The notes under the pieces are model-generated. The model ran no database searches. It was not told where the DNA came from and was given only the letters and a program-made list of their open reading frames with translations. Source: Lentzea cavernae (GTDB taxonomy: Bacteria > Actinomycetota > Actinomycetes > Mycobacteriales > Pseudonocardiaceae). From it: 64,000 bases of DNA. Both the position numbers and the translations under genes were made by a program. Below, piece by piece: positions 18,969 through 26,828 of the stretch. The stretch is from assembly GCF_014653695.1 (NCBI RefSeq), contig NZ_BNAR01000012.1:62001-126000 (forward strand), read 5' to 3'. The first letter of the stretch is position 1. Each line of letters opens with the position of its first letter.

Positions 18969-19021
18969 CCTATGCGCGCACTGTCGCCGAGTGACATCGG
19001 CGCGTCAGCGATACGTCAGCG
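18969..19021 (-). promoter_or_regulatory. Probable promoter and SARP-type direct-repeat site for the AfsR-like gene
   Basis: On the minus strand CGCTGAC occurs twice, exactly 11 bp apart (19003-19021), the periodicity of SARP/OmpR heptamer sites. Downstream is a possible -35 TGTCAC, then 18 bp, then -10 TAGGCT (18969-18974), which would leave a leader of about 40 bases before the start at 18923. Confidence 0.5.
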
Positions 19022-19117
19022 CCATGAGGCAATCTTCACCACGTCCCGGTCGGGGGGCCGGGGCAACACACTTCTCGGGTTCCGCGGAACTCTTCGCGGA
19101 TCACGATCGCTGGGGGT

Positions 19118-19157
19118 CGAAAGGCCCAGGAGCTCAGCAGAGCTCCTGGGCCTTTCG
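19118..19157 (-). terminator. Hairpin terminator of fadD15
   Basis: A perfect 17-bp stem, 19118-19134 with 19141-19157, loop CAGCAG, beginning 14 bp past the fadD15 stop on its strand. Confidence 0.88.
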
Positions 19158-19170
19158 CGCTTTCTGCCTG

Positions 19171-20967
19171 CTACTTCGCGTAGATCGCGTCGATGTCCGA
19201 GGAGTAGGTCGACGCCACGACGGAGCGCTTGAGCTTCAGCGACGGCGTCATCTCGCCGCCCGCCTCGGTGAAGTCGACCGGCAGCACCCGGAACTTCCGG
19301 ATCGCCTCGGCCTTGGACACCGACTTGTTCGCCTCGTCCACCACGGCCTGGATCTCGGCCAGCAGGTCCGCGTCCTCGATCAGGTCGGGGACCTCGGCCG
19401 ACGCGGGCTTGCCGTGCGACTCCTTCCACGCCGGGAAGAACTCCGGGTCGATCGTGATCAGCGCGCCGATGAACGGCTGCTTGTCGCCGACGACCATGCA
19501 CTGCGAGATCAGCGGGTGCGCCCGGATGCGGTCCTCGAGCTGCGCGGGGGAGACGTTCTTGCCACCGGCGGTGACGATGATCTCCTTCTTGCGGCCCGTG
19601 ATCTTCAGGTACCCGTCGCCGTCGAGCTCACCGATGTCACCGGTGTGGAACCAGCCGTCCTCCAAGGCCTCCTCGGTGGCGGCCTCGTTGTTCCAGTAGC
19701 CGGTGAAGACGATGTCGCCCTTGATGAGGATCTCGCCGTCCTCGGCGATCTTCACGGACGTGCCGGGCACCGGCAGGCCGACCGTGCCGACCTTCTCCTG
19801 GCCGCGGAACGTCACGCACGCCGCCGCCGACGTCTCGGTCAGGCCGTAGCCCTCGTAGACCGGGATGCCCGCGCCGCGGAAGAAGTGCGACAGCCTGTCG
19901 CCCAGCGGCGCGCCACCGGAGACCGCCGCCATCGCCCGGCCGCCCAGGGCGGCCCGCAGCTTCGTGAACACCAGCTTGTCGAACACCGCGTGCTTGATCC
20001 GCAGCCCGATGCCGGGACCGCCGTTGTCCAGCGCCGTGCTGTACGCGACGGACGTGGCCTCGGCGGCGTCGAAGATCTTGCCCTTGCCGCCGGCGTGCGC
20101 CTTCTGCTTCGCGCCGTTGTAGACCTTCTCGAACACGCGCGGCACCGCGACGACGAACGTCGGGCGGAACTGGCCCAGGTCCGAGACGAGGTCCTTCACG
20201 TCGGCCGTGTGCCCGACGGTCACCCGCGAGTACACGCAGGCCACGGCCAGGGCGCGCGCCAGGATGTGCGCGAGCGGCAGGAACAGCAGCAGCGAGTTGC
20301 CGGCCGCGAGGATCTCCGGGAACCGCGTCAGCGTCGACCGCACCTCGGACAGCAGGTTGCGGTGCGTGAGCGTGCAGCCCTTGGGGCGGCCGGTGGTGCC
20401 GGACGTGTAGACGATCGTCGCCGTCTGGTCCGCCCGCACCTGCCCGCGGCGCTCGTGCACCTGCTCGTCGGTGATCTCGGCGCCCAGCGCGGTCAGCTCG
20501 TCGACGGCCGCGGCGGACCCCTCGACCTGCCACACGTGGCGCAGTTCGGGCAGCTTGCCGACGACCTCGTCGACCAGCGCGCGGTGCTGCGACGCCTCGA
20601 CGAACACCGCCTTCGCGCCCGAGTCGGACAGGATCCACTCGATCTGGTCCGCCGACGACGTCTCGTAGATCGGCACCACGACGCCGCCCGCCGCCCAGAT
20701 GGCGAAGTCGAGCAACGACCACTCGTAGCGCGTCTTGGAGACCAAACCGACCCGGTCGCCCAGTTCGAGACCGGCGGCGACCATGCCCTTGGCGACCGCC
20801 ATCACCTGCGCGGCGAAGTCACGCGCGGTGATGTCGATCCAGGTGCCGTCGACCTGCCTGCGGAAGCTGACGGCGTTGCCGAAGCGCTCCGCGTTGGCCC
20901 ACACCATGTCGGTGAGGTTCTCCTCCGGAGCCACAGCGGCGGTGGCGGGGACGCTGAACTCGCGCAC
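19171..20967 (-). CDS. fadD15: Long-chain fatty-acid-CoA ligase
   Basis: A 598-aa adenylate-forming enzyme that activates long-chain fatty acids to acyl-CoA. The AMP-binding motif TIVYTSGTTGRPKG is near residue 190, YEGYGLTETSAA near 370 and the hinge/Lys region GRKKEIIVTAGGKNV near 500. GTG 20967 is preceded by GGAGG. It is the equivalent of Rv2187, next to pimB' as there apart from the SARP-like insertion, and is divergent from the SRPBCC cluster. Confidence 0.92.
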   Translation of the reverse strand: MREFSVPATAAVAPEENLTDMVWANAERFGNAVSFRRQVDGTWIDITARDFAAQVMAVAKGMVAAGLELGDRVGLVSKTRYEWSLLDFAIWAAGGVVVPIYETSSADQIEWILSDSGAKAVFVEASQHRALVDEVVGKLPELRHVWQVEGSAAAVDELTALGAEITDEQVHERRGQVRADQTATIVYTSGTTGRPKGCTLTHRNLLSEVRSTLTRFPEILAAGNSLLLFLPLAHILARALAVACVYSRVTVGHTADVKDLVSDLGQFRPTFVVAVPRVFEKVYNGAKQKAHAGGKGKIFDAAEATSVAYSTALDNGGPGIGLRIKHAVFDKLVFTKLRAALGGRAMAAVSGGAPLGDRLSHFFRGAGIPVYEGYGLTETSAAACVTFRGQEKVGTVGLPVPGTSVKIAEDGEILIKGDIVFTGYWNNEAATEEALEDGWFHTGDIGELDGDGYLKITGRKKEIIVTAGGKNVSPAQLEDRIRAHPLISQCMVVGDKQPFIGALITIDPEFFPAWKESHGKPASAEVPDLIEDADLLAEIQAVVDEANKSVSKAEAIRKFRVLPVDFTEAGGEMTPSLKLKRSVVASTYSSDIDAIYAK

Positions 20968-21051
20968 GTCAACCTCCGTACGGTGAAATGTTACTGGTGG
21001 GGAAACCTATCCTGTGATTCCGGCGATACAAAGGTCGGTACGCCCTTCCGT

Positions 21052-21057
21052 TACCTT
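21052..21057 (+). promoter_or_regulatory. -10 element for a leaderless transcript
   Basis: TACCTT, 8 bases before ATG 21066. Confidence 0.5.
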
Positions 21058-21065
21058 TTGTCCTC

Positions 21066-21446
21066 ATGGCCAGCGTGGACGTCGTCGACGAGACTTTCCT
21101 CGCGGTACCACCCGGAGTGGTCGCCGCAGCCTTCGCCTCGCCCGCGTCGTGGCGCGAGTTCTGGCCCGATCTCGAGCTCGGCGTCTACGCCGACCGGGGT
21201 GAGGAGGGGCTGCGCTGGACGGTCGGAGGCGCGCTCGTCGGCACGATGGAGATCTGGCTCGAGCCGATGCTCGACGGCACTGTGCTGCACTACTTCCTCC
21301 GCGCTGATCCTCCCGCCGGGTCGCTCACGCCGCGCGACGCCCGCCGTGAGGTGCAACGCCGCCAGCTCGACGCGAAGTCCGTCTCGCTGGGGCTCAAGCT
21401 GACCCTGGAGGACGGCCGCCCGGCCGGCTGCCCGCCGGCAGGGTGA
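21066..21446 (+). CDS. SRPBCC-like conserved protein (Rv2186c-like)
   Basis: A 126-aa protein. Features such as ETFLAVPPGVVAAAFASPASWREFWPD resemble the first strand and helix of the START/SRPBCC lipid- or ligand-binding fold (short form quoted in part: VVAAAFASPASW). It heads a run of co-directional genes equivalent to Rv2186c-Rv2182c. No catalytic residues can be named; it probably binds a hydrophobic ligand. Confidence 0.7.
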   Translation: MASVDVVDETFLAVPPGVVAAAFASPASWREFWPDLELGVYADRGEEGLRWTVGGALVGTMEIWLEPMLDGTVLHYFLRADPPAGSLTPRDARREVQRRQLDAKSVSLGLKLTLEDGRPAGCPPAG

Positions 21447-21492
21447 TCTTGCTCGACTTCCGTCTCGCGGAACACCTCCATGCGGCGTCAAC

Positions 21493-21498
21493 TAAGTT
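21493..21498 (+). promoter_or_regulatory. -10 element for a leaderless metallophosphoesterase transcript
   Basis: TAAGTT, 6 bases before GTG 21505. Confidence 0.55.
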
Positions 21499-21504
21499 GG
21501 AACC

Positions 21505-22293
21505 GTGCGGGCTCACGTGGTTTCCGATGTGCACGGCAACGCGGAGGCGCTGGCGCGCGCCGGTGACGGGGCCGACGCCCTCGTCGTCCTCGGCGACCTG
21601 ATCGACTTCGTCGACTACCACGACCACTCCAGGGGGATCCTCGGCCGCGTCTTCGGGCCGGAGAAGGTCGGGATCTTCGCCGAGCTGCGGCGCGGCACGC
21701 GGCGCGCGGACACGGCGGGCTACATCAGGTCGCTGTGGGACGGCCTCGCCGACGCGCGGTCCGTGGTCGAGGAAGCGGTTCTGGAGCAGTACCAGGCGTT
21801 GTTCGGCGCCATGTCCGCGCCCACGTACGTGACACCGGGCAATGTGGACAGTCCGAGCCTGTGGCCCCGGTTCGCCGGCGAGGGGGTGCACGTCCTCGAC
21901 GGCGAGGCGACGGACATCGGCGGGCTGAGGTTCGGCTTCGCGGGCGGCGGGCTGATGGTGCCCGGACTCGTCCGCAACCCCAACGCGCCGTGGTTCCCGT
22001 ACCTGCGCACGGAGGAGGACATGGCCGCCGCGCTGGAGCGGATGGGCCGGGTCGACGTGCTCTGCACGCACATCCCGCCGGCCGTCCCCGAGCTCACCTA
22101 CGACGTCGTCGCGCGCCGTCCGGAGTGGGGGTCGCGGGCCGCGCTGGAGAAGATCCACCGGGAACGTCCGCGCTGGTCGGTGTTCGGCCACGTGCACCAG
22201 CCGCTGGCCCGGCGCGTGCGCGTCGGTCACACCGAGTGCGTCAACGTCGGGCACTTCCAGCGCAGCGGCAAGCCTCACGTCCTGAATTGGTAG
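21505..22293 (+). CDS. Calcineurin-like metallophosphoesterase
   Basis: A 262-aa enzyme with all metal motifs of the family: DVHGN (residues about 8-12), LGDLIDF, PGNVDS, CTHIPP and GHVHQP. These bind two metals for phosphomonoester or phosphodiester hydrolysis. It is predicted to be cytoplasmic, with no signal peptide. It is inserted between the Rv2186c- and Rv2185c-like genes. The natural substrate cannot be told from sequence. Confidence 0.88.
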   Translation: MRAHVVSDVHGNAEALARAGDGADALVVLGDLIDFVDYHDHSRGILGRVFGPEKVGIFAELRRGTRRADTAGYIRSLWDGLADARSVVEEAVLEQYQALFGAMSAPTYVTPGNVDSPSLWPRFAGEGVHVLDGEATDIGGLRFGFAGGGLMVPGLVRNPNAPWFPYLRTEEDMAAALERMGRVDVLCTHIPPAVPELTYDVVARRPEWGSRAALEKIHRERPRWSVFGHVHQPLARRVRVGHTECVNVGHFQRSGKPHVLNW

Positions 22294-22302
22294 GCACGCG
22301 AG

Positions 22303-22308
22303 TAACCT
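22303..22308 (+). promoter_or_regulatory. -10 element for a leaderless SRPBCC transcript
   Basis: TAACCT, 8 bases before ATG 22317. Confidence 0.5.
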
Positions 22309-22316
22309 CCACGTCT

Positions 22317-22757
22317 ATGGCCGACGAGTCCACTCAGTCCATCGTCATCGACGCTCCGCCAGAGAAGATCATGGCGATCATCGCGGACTTCCCGTCGTAC
22401 CCGGACTGGGCGAACGGGATGAAAGAGGTCGAGGTCCTCGACACCTTCGACGACGGCCGTGCCCGGCAGGTGCGGTTCGCGATCGACCAGGGTCCCGTGA
22501 AGGACGAGTACACCCTGGCCTACGACTGGTCCGCCGACGGCCTGTCGGTGAAGTGGGAGCTCGTCAAGGGCACCATGCAGAAGGCGCAGCAGGGCAGCTA
22601 CGTGCTGGCGCCCTCCGGCACCGGCACCAAGGTCACCTACACGCTGTCGGTGCAGCTGGTGATCCCGATGATCGGACTGTTCCGCCGCAAGGCCGAGAAG
22701 CTGATCCTCGACACCGCGCTCAAGGAGCTCAAGAAGCGCGCGGAGAAGGCGGCTTGA
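22317..22757 (+). CDS. SRPBCC family protein (Rv2185c-like)
   Basis: A 146-aa polyketide-cyclase/dehydrase-like protein: QSIVIDAPPEKIMAIIADF and YPDWANGMKEVEVLD form the typical first strand, helix and loop of the fold. It is predicted to carry a hydrophobic ligand in a deep cavity. Its stop overlaps the TTG start of the ATPase gene, so the two should be translated together. Corresponds by position to mycobacterial Rv2185c. Confidence 0.85.
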   Translation: MADESTQSIVIDAPPEKIMAIIADFPSYPDWANGMKEVEVLDTFDDGRARQVRFAIDQGPVKDEYTLAYDWSADGLSVKWELVKGTMQKAQQGSYVLAPSGTGTKVTYTLSVQLVIPMIGLFRRKAEKLILDTALKELKKRAEKAA

Positions 22758-23962
22758 GCCGGGTCCTGCTCTTCACCGGCAAGGGCGGGGTCGGCAAGAC
22801 CACGCTGTCGGCCGCCACCGCCGCCTCGCTGGCCGCGCACGGCCGCAAGGCGCTCGTGGTCTCCACCGATCCCGCGCACTCGCTGGGCGACGCGCTCGAC
22901 GTGCGCCTCGGCGCCGAACCGTCCGAAGTGGACGGCTCCGGCGGCCTGTTCGCCTGCCAGATCGACCCCCGCGGCCTCGTCGACGAGGCGTGGGGCGAGC
23001 TGCGCGGCCACCTGCGCACCGTGCTCGCGGGCGCCGGCGTCGACGAGCTCGACGCCGAGGAGCTGACCGTGCTGCCGGGCGTCGAGGAGCTCCTCGCGCT
23101 GGCCGAGGTGCGCCGGCTCGCGGCGTCCGGGCCGTGGGAGGTCGTGGTCGTCGACTGCGGGCCGACCGCGGAGACGCTGCGGCTGCTGTCGCTGCCCGAG
23201 GCGTTCGCGGGCTACCTCGAACGGCTCTTCCCGACCCACCGGCGCGTGGTGCGCGGCCTGCTCGCGGGCGTCGCGGGCACCGGCACCGTCGAGAAGTGGG
23301 ACGCCACGGCCGACGCGCTGAGCCGCCTCGCCGAGCGGCTGGACGCGTTGCGCTCGATGCTCGCGGACCCGTCGTCGTGCTCGGTGCGGCTGGTGCTGAC
23401 GCCCGAACGCGTCGTCGCCGCCGAGACCCGCCGCACGCTGACGGCGCTGGCCCTGCAGGGGATCCGGGTCGACAGCGTGATCGCGAACCGGCTGGTGCCC
23501 TCGCCGGGTGCCGCGCGCGGTGCCGCCGCCACCTGGCTGCGCACCCGCCGCCAGGAACAGGACGCCGTGCTGGCCGAGCTGACCGGCATCGGCGAGATCC
23601 GCACGGTCGACCACCGCGCGTCGGAGCCCGTGGGCGTGCCGGCGCTGCTGGAGGTCGCCGAGCAGCTCTACGGCGACTCGGACCCGCTGCCGGGCAGCGC
23701 GGTCTCCGAGTCGATGCTCGAGGTGTCGGGCAGCGGGCGGGGCCTCGACGCCCGGTACTCGCTGCGGATCGCGTTGCCGCTGAACGACGACACGGAGCTG
23801 GACCTCGCGCGCGTGGGCGACGACCTCGCGCTGACCGTCGACGGCCGGCGCAGGCTCGTGGCGCTGCCGTCGTTGCTGAGGCGCTGCATCGTGACCGGTG
23901 CGGAAATGGATTCGGGCGGCGTGACGGTGGGGTTCCGTCCAGACCCGTCGCTGTGGCGTTGA
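22754..23962 (+). CDS. ArsA/GET3-like ATPase (Rv2184c-like)
   Basis: A 402-aa P-loop ATPase. The deviant Walker A FTGKGGVGKTTLSAAT is at residues about 7-22, switch I-like STDPAHSLGDALD follows, and VVVDCGPTAETLRLL is Walker B. The TTG at 22754 overlaps the upstream stop and puts the P-loop at the expected distance from the N-terminus. Arsenite-site cysteines are not evident. Function in this cluster is unknown; mycobacteria keep the same SRPBCC-ATPase pair, which suggests a shared lipid- or cell-envelope-related role (inference). Confidence 0.88.
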   Translation: MSRVLLFTGKGGVGKTTLSAATAASLAAHGRKALVVSTDPAHSLGDALDVRLGAEPSEVDGSGGLFACQIDPRGLVDEAWGELRGHLRTVLAGAGVDELDAEELTVLPGVEELLALAEVRRLAASGPWEVVVVDCGPTAETLRLLSLPEAFAGYLERLFPTHRRVVRGLLAGVAGTGTVEKWDATADALSRLAERLDALRSMLADPSSCSVRLVLTPERVVAAETRRTLTALALQGIRVDSVIANRLVPSPGAARGAAATWLRTRRQEQDAVLAELTGIGEIRTVDHRASEPVGVPALLEVAEQLYGDSDPLPGSAVSESMLEVSGSGRGLDARYSLRIALPLNDDTELDLARVGDDLALTVDGRRRLVALPSLLRRCIVTGAEMDSGGVTVGFRPDPSLWR

Positions 23963-23984
23963 TTCGGCCGCTAGGAGCTCGCAC

Positions 23985-24332
23985 ATGACCCAGGACAACG
24001 CCGGCAAGCTCGCCGAGGAGCTGCGGCTGCTCATCGACACGGCCGCCGAACGCGTGCAGCCGTGGTTGCAGCGCGTCTCCGAGGCGGGCGACGGCTCGCA
24101 CACGCCCGAGACGTGCGGCTGGTGCCCGTTGTGCAACGGCGTCGCGCTGCTGCGCGGAGACCGCTCGGAGCTGGCCTCGAAGGCCGCCGAACACGCGGCG
24201 GGCCTGATCGCGGTGCTGCGCGCGGCCCTGAGCGAGCCCGGTGCGGCTCCGGCGCCCGCCGCGGACGAGGAGCCCGCGCCGGACGCGGGCCAGCGCGTCC
24301 AGCACATCAAGGTCGTCAGGAAGTCGGACTAG
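23985..24332 (+). CDS. Conserved hypothetical protein with CXXCXXC motif (Rv2183c-like)
   Basis: A 115-aa protein with CGWCPLC near residue 45, a possible metal site, a helical N-terminal part and an Ala/Pro/Asp-rich tail ending VQHIKVVRKSD. Its stop overlaps the next gene's GTG. Position matches Rv2183c. Function unknown. Confidence 0.75.
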   Translation: MTQDNAGKLAEELRLLIDTAAERVQPWLQRVSEAGDGSHTPETCGWCPLCNGVALLRGDRSELASKAAEHAAGLIAVLRAALSEPGAAPAPAADEEPAPDAGQRVQHIKVVRKSD

Positions 24333-25318
24333 TGCTCACCGTCGGAGTGGACATCGGCGGCACCAGCGTGCGCGCCGGTGTCGTGGACCCGCGCGGTTCG
24401 GTGCTCGACACCTCGCGCGCCCCCACCCCCGCGAGCGAACGCGCCCTGGAGGACGCGATCGTCGCCGCCGTCGAGGAGGTGGCGGACCGGCACGCGGTGA
24501 CCGCGGTCGGTCTCGCCGTGGCGGGCTTCATCGCCTCCGACCGCCGCACGGTCCGGTTCGCGCCGCACCTGGCGTGGCGGCAGGTGAACGTCGCCGACCG
24601 CATGAGCGACCGGCTGGGCATGCCGGTGGTGCTGGAGCACGACGCGAACGCCGCCGCCCTGGCCGAACACCGCTTCGGCGCGGCCCGCGGCGCCAAGACC
24701 GCCGTGCTGGTCGCCATCGGCACGGGCATCGGCGCCGCGCTGCTGCTCGACGGCGAGGTCTTCCGCGGCGCGCACGGCGTCGCCCCCGAACTGGGCCACC
24801 TGCGCGTCGTCCCCGACGGCCGCCCGTGCCCGTGCGGCAAGAACGGCTGCTGGGAGCGCTACTGCAGCGGCACGGCCCTGAGCGCCACGGCCGTCGAACT
24901 GCTGGCCAAGCACCCCGGTGTGTCGACCGTCCTGGCCCGCGAGGCCGCCGGCGACTCCCGCGCGGTGACCGGCCGCCGGGTGGCGGGCGCGGCGCGCGAC
25001 GGCGACCCGCTGGCCAAGCGCGCGCTGGCCGAGCTGGCCAGGTGGCTCGGCCAGGGCCTGGCGCTGGTCGCGGACGTCTACGACCCCGAGGTGATCGTCA
25101 TCGGGGGAGGGGTGTCGACCTCGGCGCCGCTGTTCCTCGACGACGCCCGCGAGCACTACGCCTCCGTGGTGACCGGGGCGGGACACCGCCCGCTGGCCCG
25201 GATCCGCACCGCCCAGCTCGGCGACGACGCCGGCATCGTGGGCGCGGCGACCCTGGCCCGCGAGATGGCCGCCCAGATGACGACACGGGGTTCCAGGAAC
25301 AACTCGCGCCGCTCCTAG
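24332..25318 (+). CDS. glkA: ROK-family glucokinase
   Basis: A 328-aa sugar kinase. DIGGTSVRAG (residues about 7-16) binds phosphate, EHDANAAALAEH carries the catalytic Asp, and CPCGKNGCWERYCSG is the ROK zinc/signature loop. Glucose is the likely substrate because the same gene lies near pfkA and the aroG-type genes in Streptomyces (glkA), but other hexoses are possible. GTG 24332 shares a base with the upstream TAG stop. Confidence 0.82.
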   Translation: MLTVGVDIGGTSVRAGVVDPRGSVLDTSRAPTPASERALEDAIVAAVEEVADRHAVTAVGLAVAGFIASDRRTVRFAPHLAWRQVNVADRMSDRLGMPVVLEHDANAAALAEHRFGAARGAKTAVLVAIGTGIGAALLLDGEVFRGAHGVAPELGHLRVVPDGRPCPCGKNGCWERYCSGTALSATAVELLAKHPGVSTVLAREAAGDSRAVTGRRVAGAARDGDPLAKRALAELARWLGQGLALVADVYDPEVIVIGGGVSTSAPLFLDDAREHYASVVTGAGHRPLARIRTAQLGDDAGIVGAATLAREMAAQMTTRGSRNNSRRS

Positions 25319-25644
25319 TCCTCGAGCGGGTCGTGGCCCCAGTTCATCAACGAGTACCGCCAGCGGCTGTCCTTCACGTCGCCGTCGGGCTTCTGGGCCA
25401 GGTGGCGGTGGACGTAGCCGACGACCTTGCGCATGTGCTGGTAGTCGCTGTCGGTCAGGTCGTCGCGCTTGGTCTTGAGCAGCGTGACGATGCGGCGGCC
25501 TGAGGCGTGCCCGGTCGACTCGCCGGACGACTTGTCACCGACCTCCTTGGACTCGTCGGTGCCGAGCCACTTCTCGAGCGTGGACGCGGTCATGTTGACC
25601 GCCTCGCCGAACTCCTGGCGGGTCTGGTCCTGGTCGTCGCTCAC
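25315..25644 (-). CDS. DUF3140 family protein
   Basis: A 109-aa acidic, helical protein; EFGEAVNMTASTLEKWLGT and GRRIVTLLKTKRDDLTDSDY match DUF3140, a small family often annotated as DNA-binding without experimental proof. GTG 25644 is preceded by AGGAGGAG. It is divergent from a DUF2945 gene only 53 bp away. Its 3' end overlaps the ROK gene end by 4 bp. Confidence 0.8.
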   Translation of the reverse strand: MSDDQDQTRQEFGEAVNMTASTLEKWLGTDESKEVGDKSSGESTGHASGRRIVTLLKTKRDDLTDSDYQHMRKVVGYVHRHLAQKPDGDVKDSRWRYSLMNWGHDPLED

Positions 25645-25697
25645 GGGTGTGCTCCTCCTGGCCGGGTGGACTCGTCCGGACGGGGTACCCCGCGATC

Positions 25698-25913
25698 ATG
25701 ACGAAGCACCCTTTCAAGCCCGGTGACGAGGTCGAGTGGTCCAGCCACGGTTCGACGACGCACGGCGAGGTGAAGGAGGAGATCACCACGGAGAAGGAGG
25801 CGGCGGGGCGCAAGGTGAAGGCCTCGGAGGAGGAGCCCCAGTACCGCGTGGAGAGCGCGAAGAGCGGCCGGGACGCGGTCCACAAGCCGGGGGCGCTCAA
25901 GAAGAAGAAGTGA
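25698..25913 (+). CDS. DUF2945 (HVA1/TUDOR-like) small protein
   Basis: A 71-aa basic protein, FKPGDEVEWSSHGSTTHGEV then YRVESAKSGRDAVHKPGALKKK, the DUF2945 or hypervirulence-associated TUDOR family. The beta-barrel-like domain may bind protein or nucleic acid. It shares a 53-bp divergent region with the DUF3140 gene, a pairing I recall from other actinomycetes, so the two may act together. Confidence 0.8.
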   Translation: MTKHPFKPGDEVEWSSHGSTTHGEVKEEITTEKEAAGRKVKASEEEPQYRVESAKSGRDAVHKPGALKKKK

Positions 25914-25915
25914 AC

Positions 25916-25956
25916 GTTCGCGGTGGGCGGGTCGGGGTTGTTCGCCCACCGCGAAC
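25916..25956. terminator. Bidirectional hairpin terminator
   Basis: A perfect 14-bp stem, 25916-25929 with 25943-25956, lies between the DUF2945 stop (25913) and the end of the small minus-strand gene at 25980, so it can serve both. Confidence 0.8.
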
Positions 25957-25979
25957 ATCCGGTCTGCGGTGGAGAGGTC

Positions 25980-26087
25980 CTAGCGGCCCAGCAGGCGCAG
26001 GATGCGCGGACGGCGGCGCTTGGCCACGTCCTTCTTGCCGAGGGTCGCCATGGCGCGGGCCATCATCAGGTGCTGCATCTGGTCCAT
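25980..26087 (-). CDS. Small basic protein, 35 aa
   Basis: ATG 26087 (or GTG 26096 for 38 aa) opens a frame reading MDQMQHLMMARAMATLGKKD followed by a basic tail (VAKRRRPRILRLLGR). Nearly every codon ends in G or C, as in real genes of this genome, and the stop is 24 bp from a perfect convergent hairpin. No strong ribosome binding site is visible. The Met-rich helix plus Arg-rich tail could bind membrane or nucleic acid. I know no named family. Confidence 0.55.
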   Translation of the reverse strand: MDQMQHLMMARAMATLGKKDVAKRRRPRILRLLGR

Positions 26088-26170
26088 GCCCGCCACGTAA
26101 GCATGACCGAATCGTTATCTGAAGGTTTGAGTGGCCGTTATCACGTCGTTACCCGGCGAGCCGTGACGTG

Positions 26171-26638
26171 TCACACCTGGGCGCCGTCGTCCCACCCGGA
26201 GTCGGGCGGCGGGGTGTTGCGCATGCGCAGGATCAGCCAGCCGACGCCCGCGCAGAGCGCCACCAGGGACAGCGGCGTGCCGACGCTCGACTGCAGTCCG
26301 AAGATGCCCGGGGCGACCAGCAGGAGGATGCCCAGCACGAACAGGCCGAGGGCCGCGAACGTCGACGCGCGCAGCACCGGGAGCGGCGGCGGCTCCGGCG
26401 GGACGTAGTGGTCCTCGTCGGCCGGATCGCGCGGTTCGGGCTCTTCTTCCACGTCAGGGGGGATGTCGGCCTCGTCGGCGCGCGCCTTCGGCCCGGCCGG
26501 CCTCGCGTCGTCGGGACCCGCCTCGTCGAGGTCGAGCCAGTCCTTGCCGACCCCGTCCCGCTCGAGACCCGCGACGATCTCGGCAAAGAGCTCGTCGACG
26601 TTCTCGGGGCCGTCGGTCGAGTCGCGCCGGGCGTTCAT
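26171..26638 (-). CDS. Actinobacterial membrane protein with acidic cytoplasmic domain
   Basis: A 155-aa protein. The N-terminal 85 residues are acidic and Pro-rich (DEADIPPDVEEEPEPRDPADE) and two membrane helices follow (FAALGLFVLGILLLVAPGIF and LVALCAGVGWLIL). ATG 26638 has GGAGAGG at a good distance; two upstream ATGs (26653, 26662) are less well placed. Function unknown; the layout is common for small actinobacterial membrane proteins. Confidence 0.7.
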   Translation of the reverse strand: MNARRDSTDGPENVDELFAEIVAGLERDGVGKDWLDLDEAGPDDARPAGPKARADEADIPPDVEEEPEPRDPADEDHYVPPEPPPLPVLRASTFAALGLFVLGILLLVAPGIFGLQSSVGTPLSLVALCAGVGWLILRMRNTPPPDSGWDDGAQV

Positions 26639-26777
26639 CCAGAGCCTCTCCATGTGCCGCAACCCTCTGACCCCTCATCGTTGCACGGGCCGGATGTGTT
26701 GCGGGTTGCGGCAGTCGGCTCAGCGTTCGCGTGACGCGCTCACCCGGGATTCGTTGTGTGAGGTGCCGTCGGCTCCG

Positions 26778-26817
26778 TAGGCTGGTTGCCGGGATCAAGG
26801 TTCGGTGTCTAGGGAGG
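26778..26817 (+). promoter_or_regulatory. Promoter -10 and ribosome binding site of the acyltransferase
   Basis: TAGGCT (26778-26783) fits a -10 and AGGGAGG (26811-26817) is 11 bases before GTG 26829. Together they favour that GTG over the in-frame GTG at 26805. Confidence 0.5.
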
Positions 26818-26828
26818 CGCTTCCCGCT

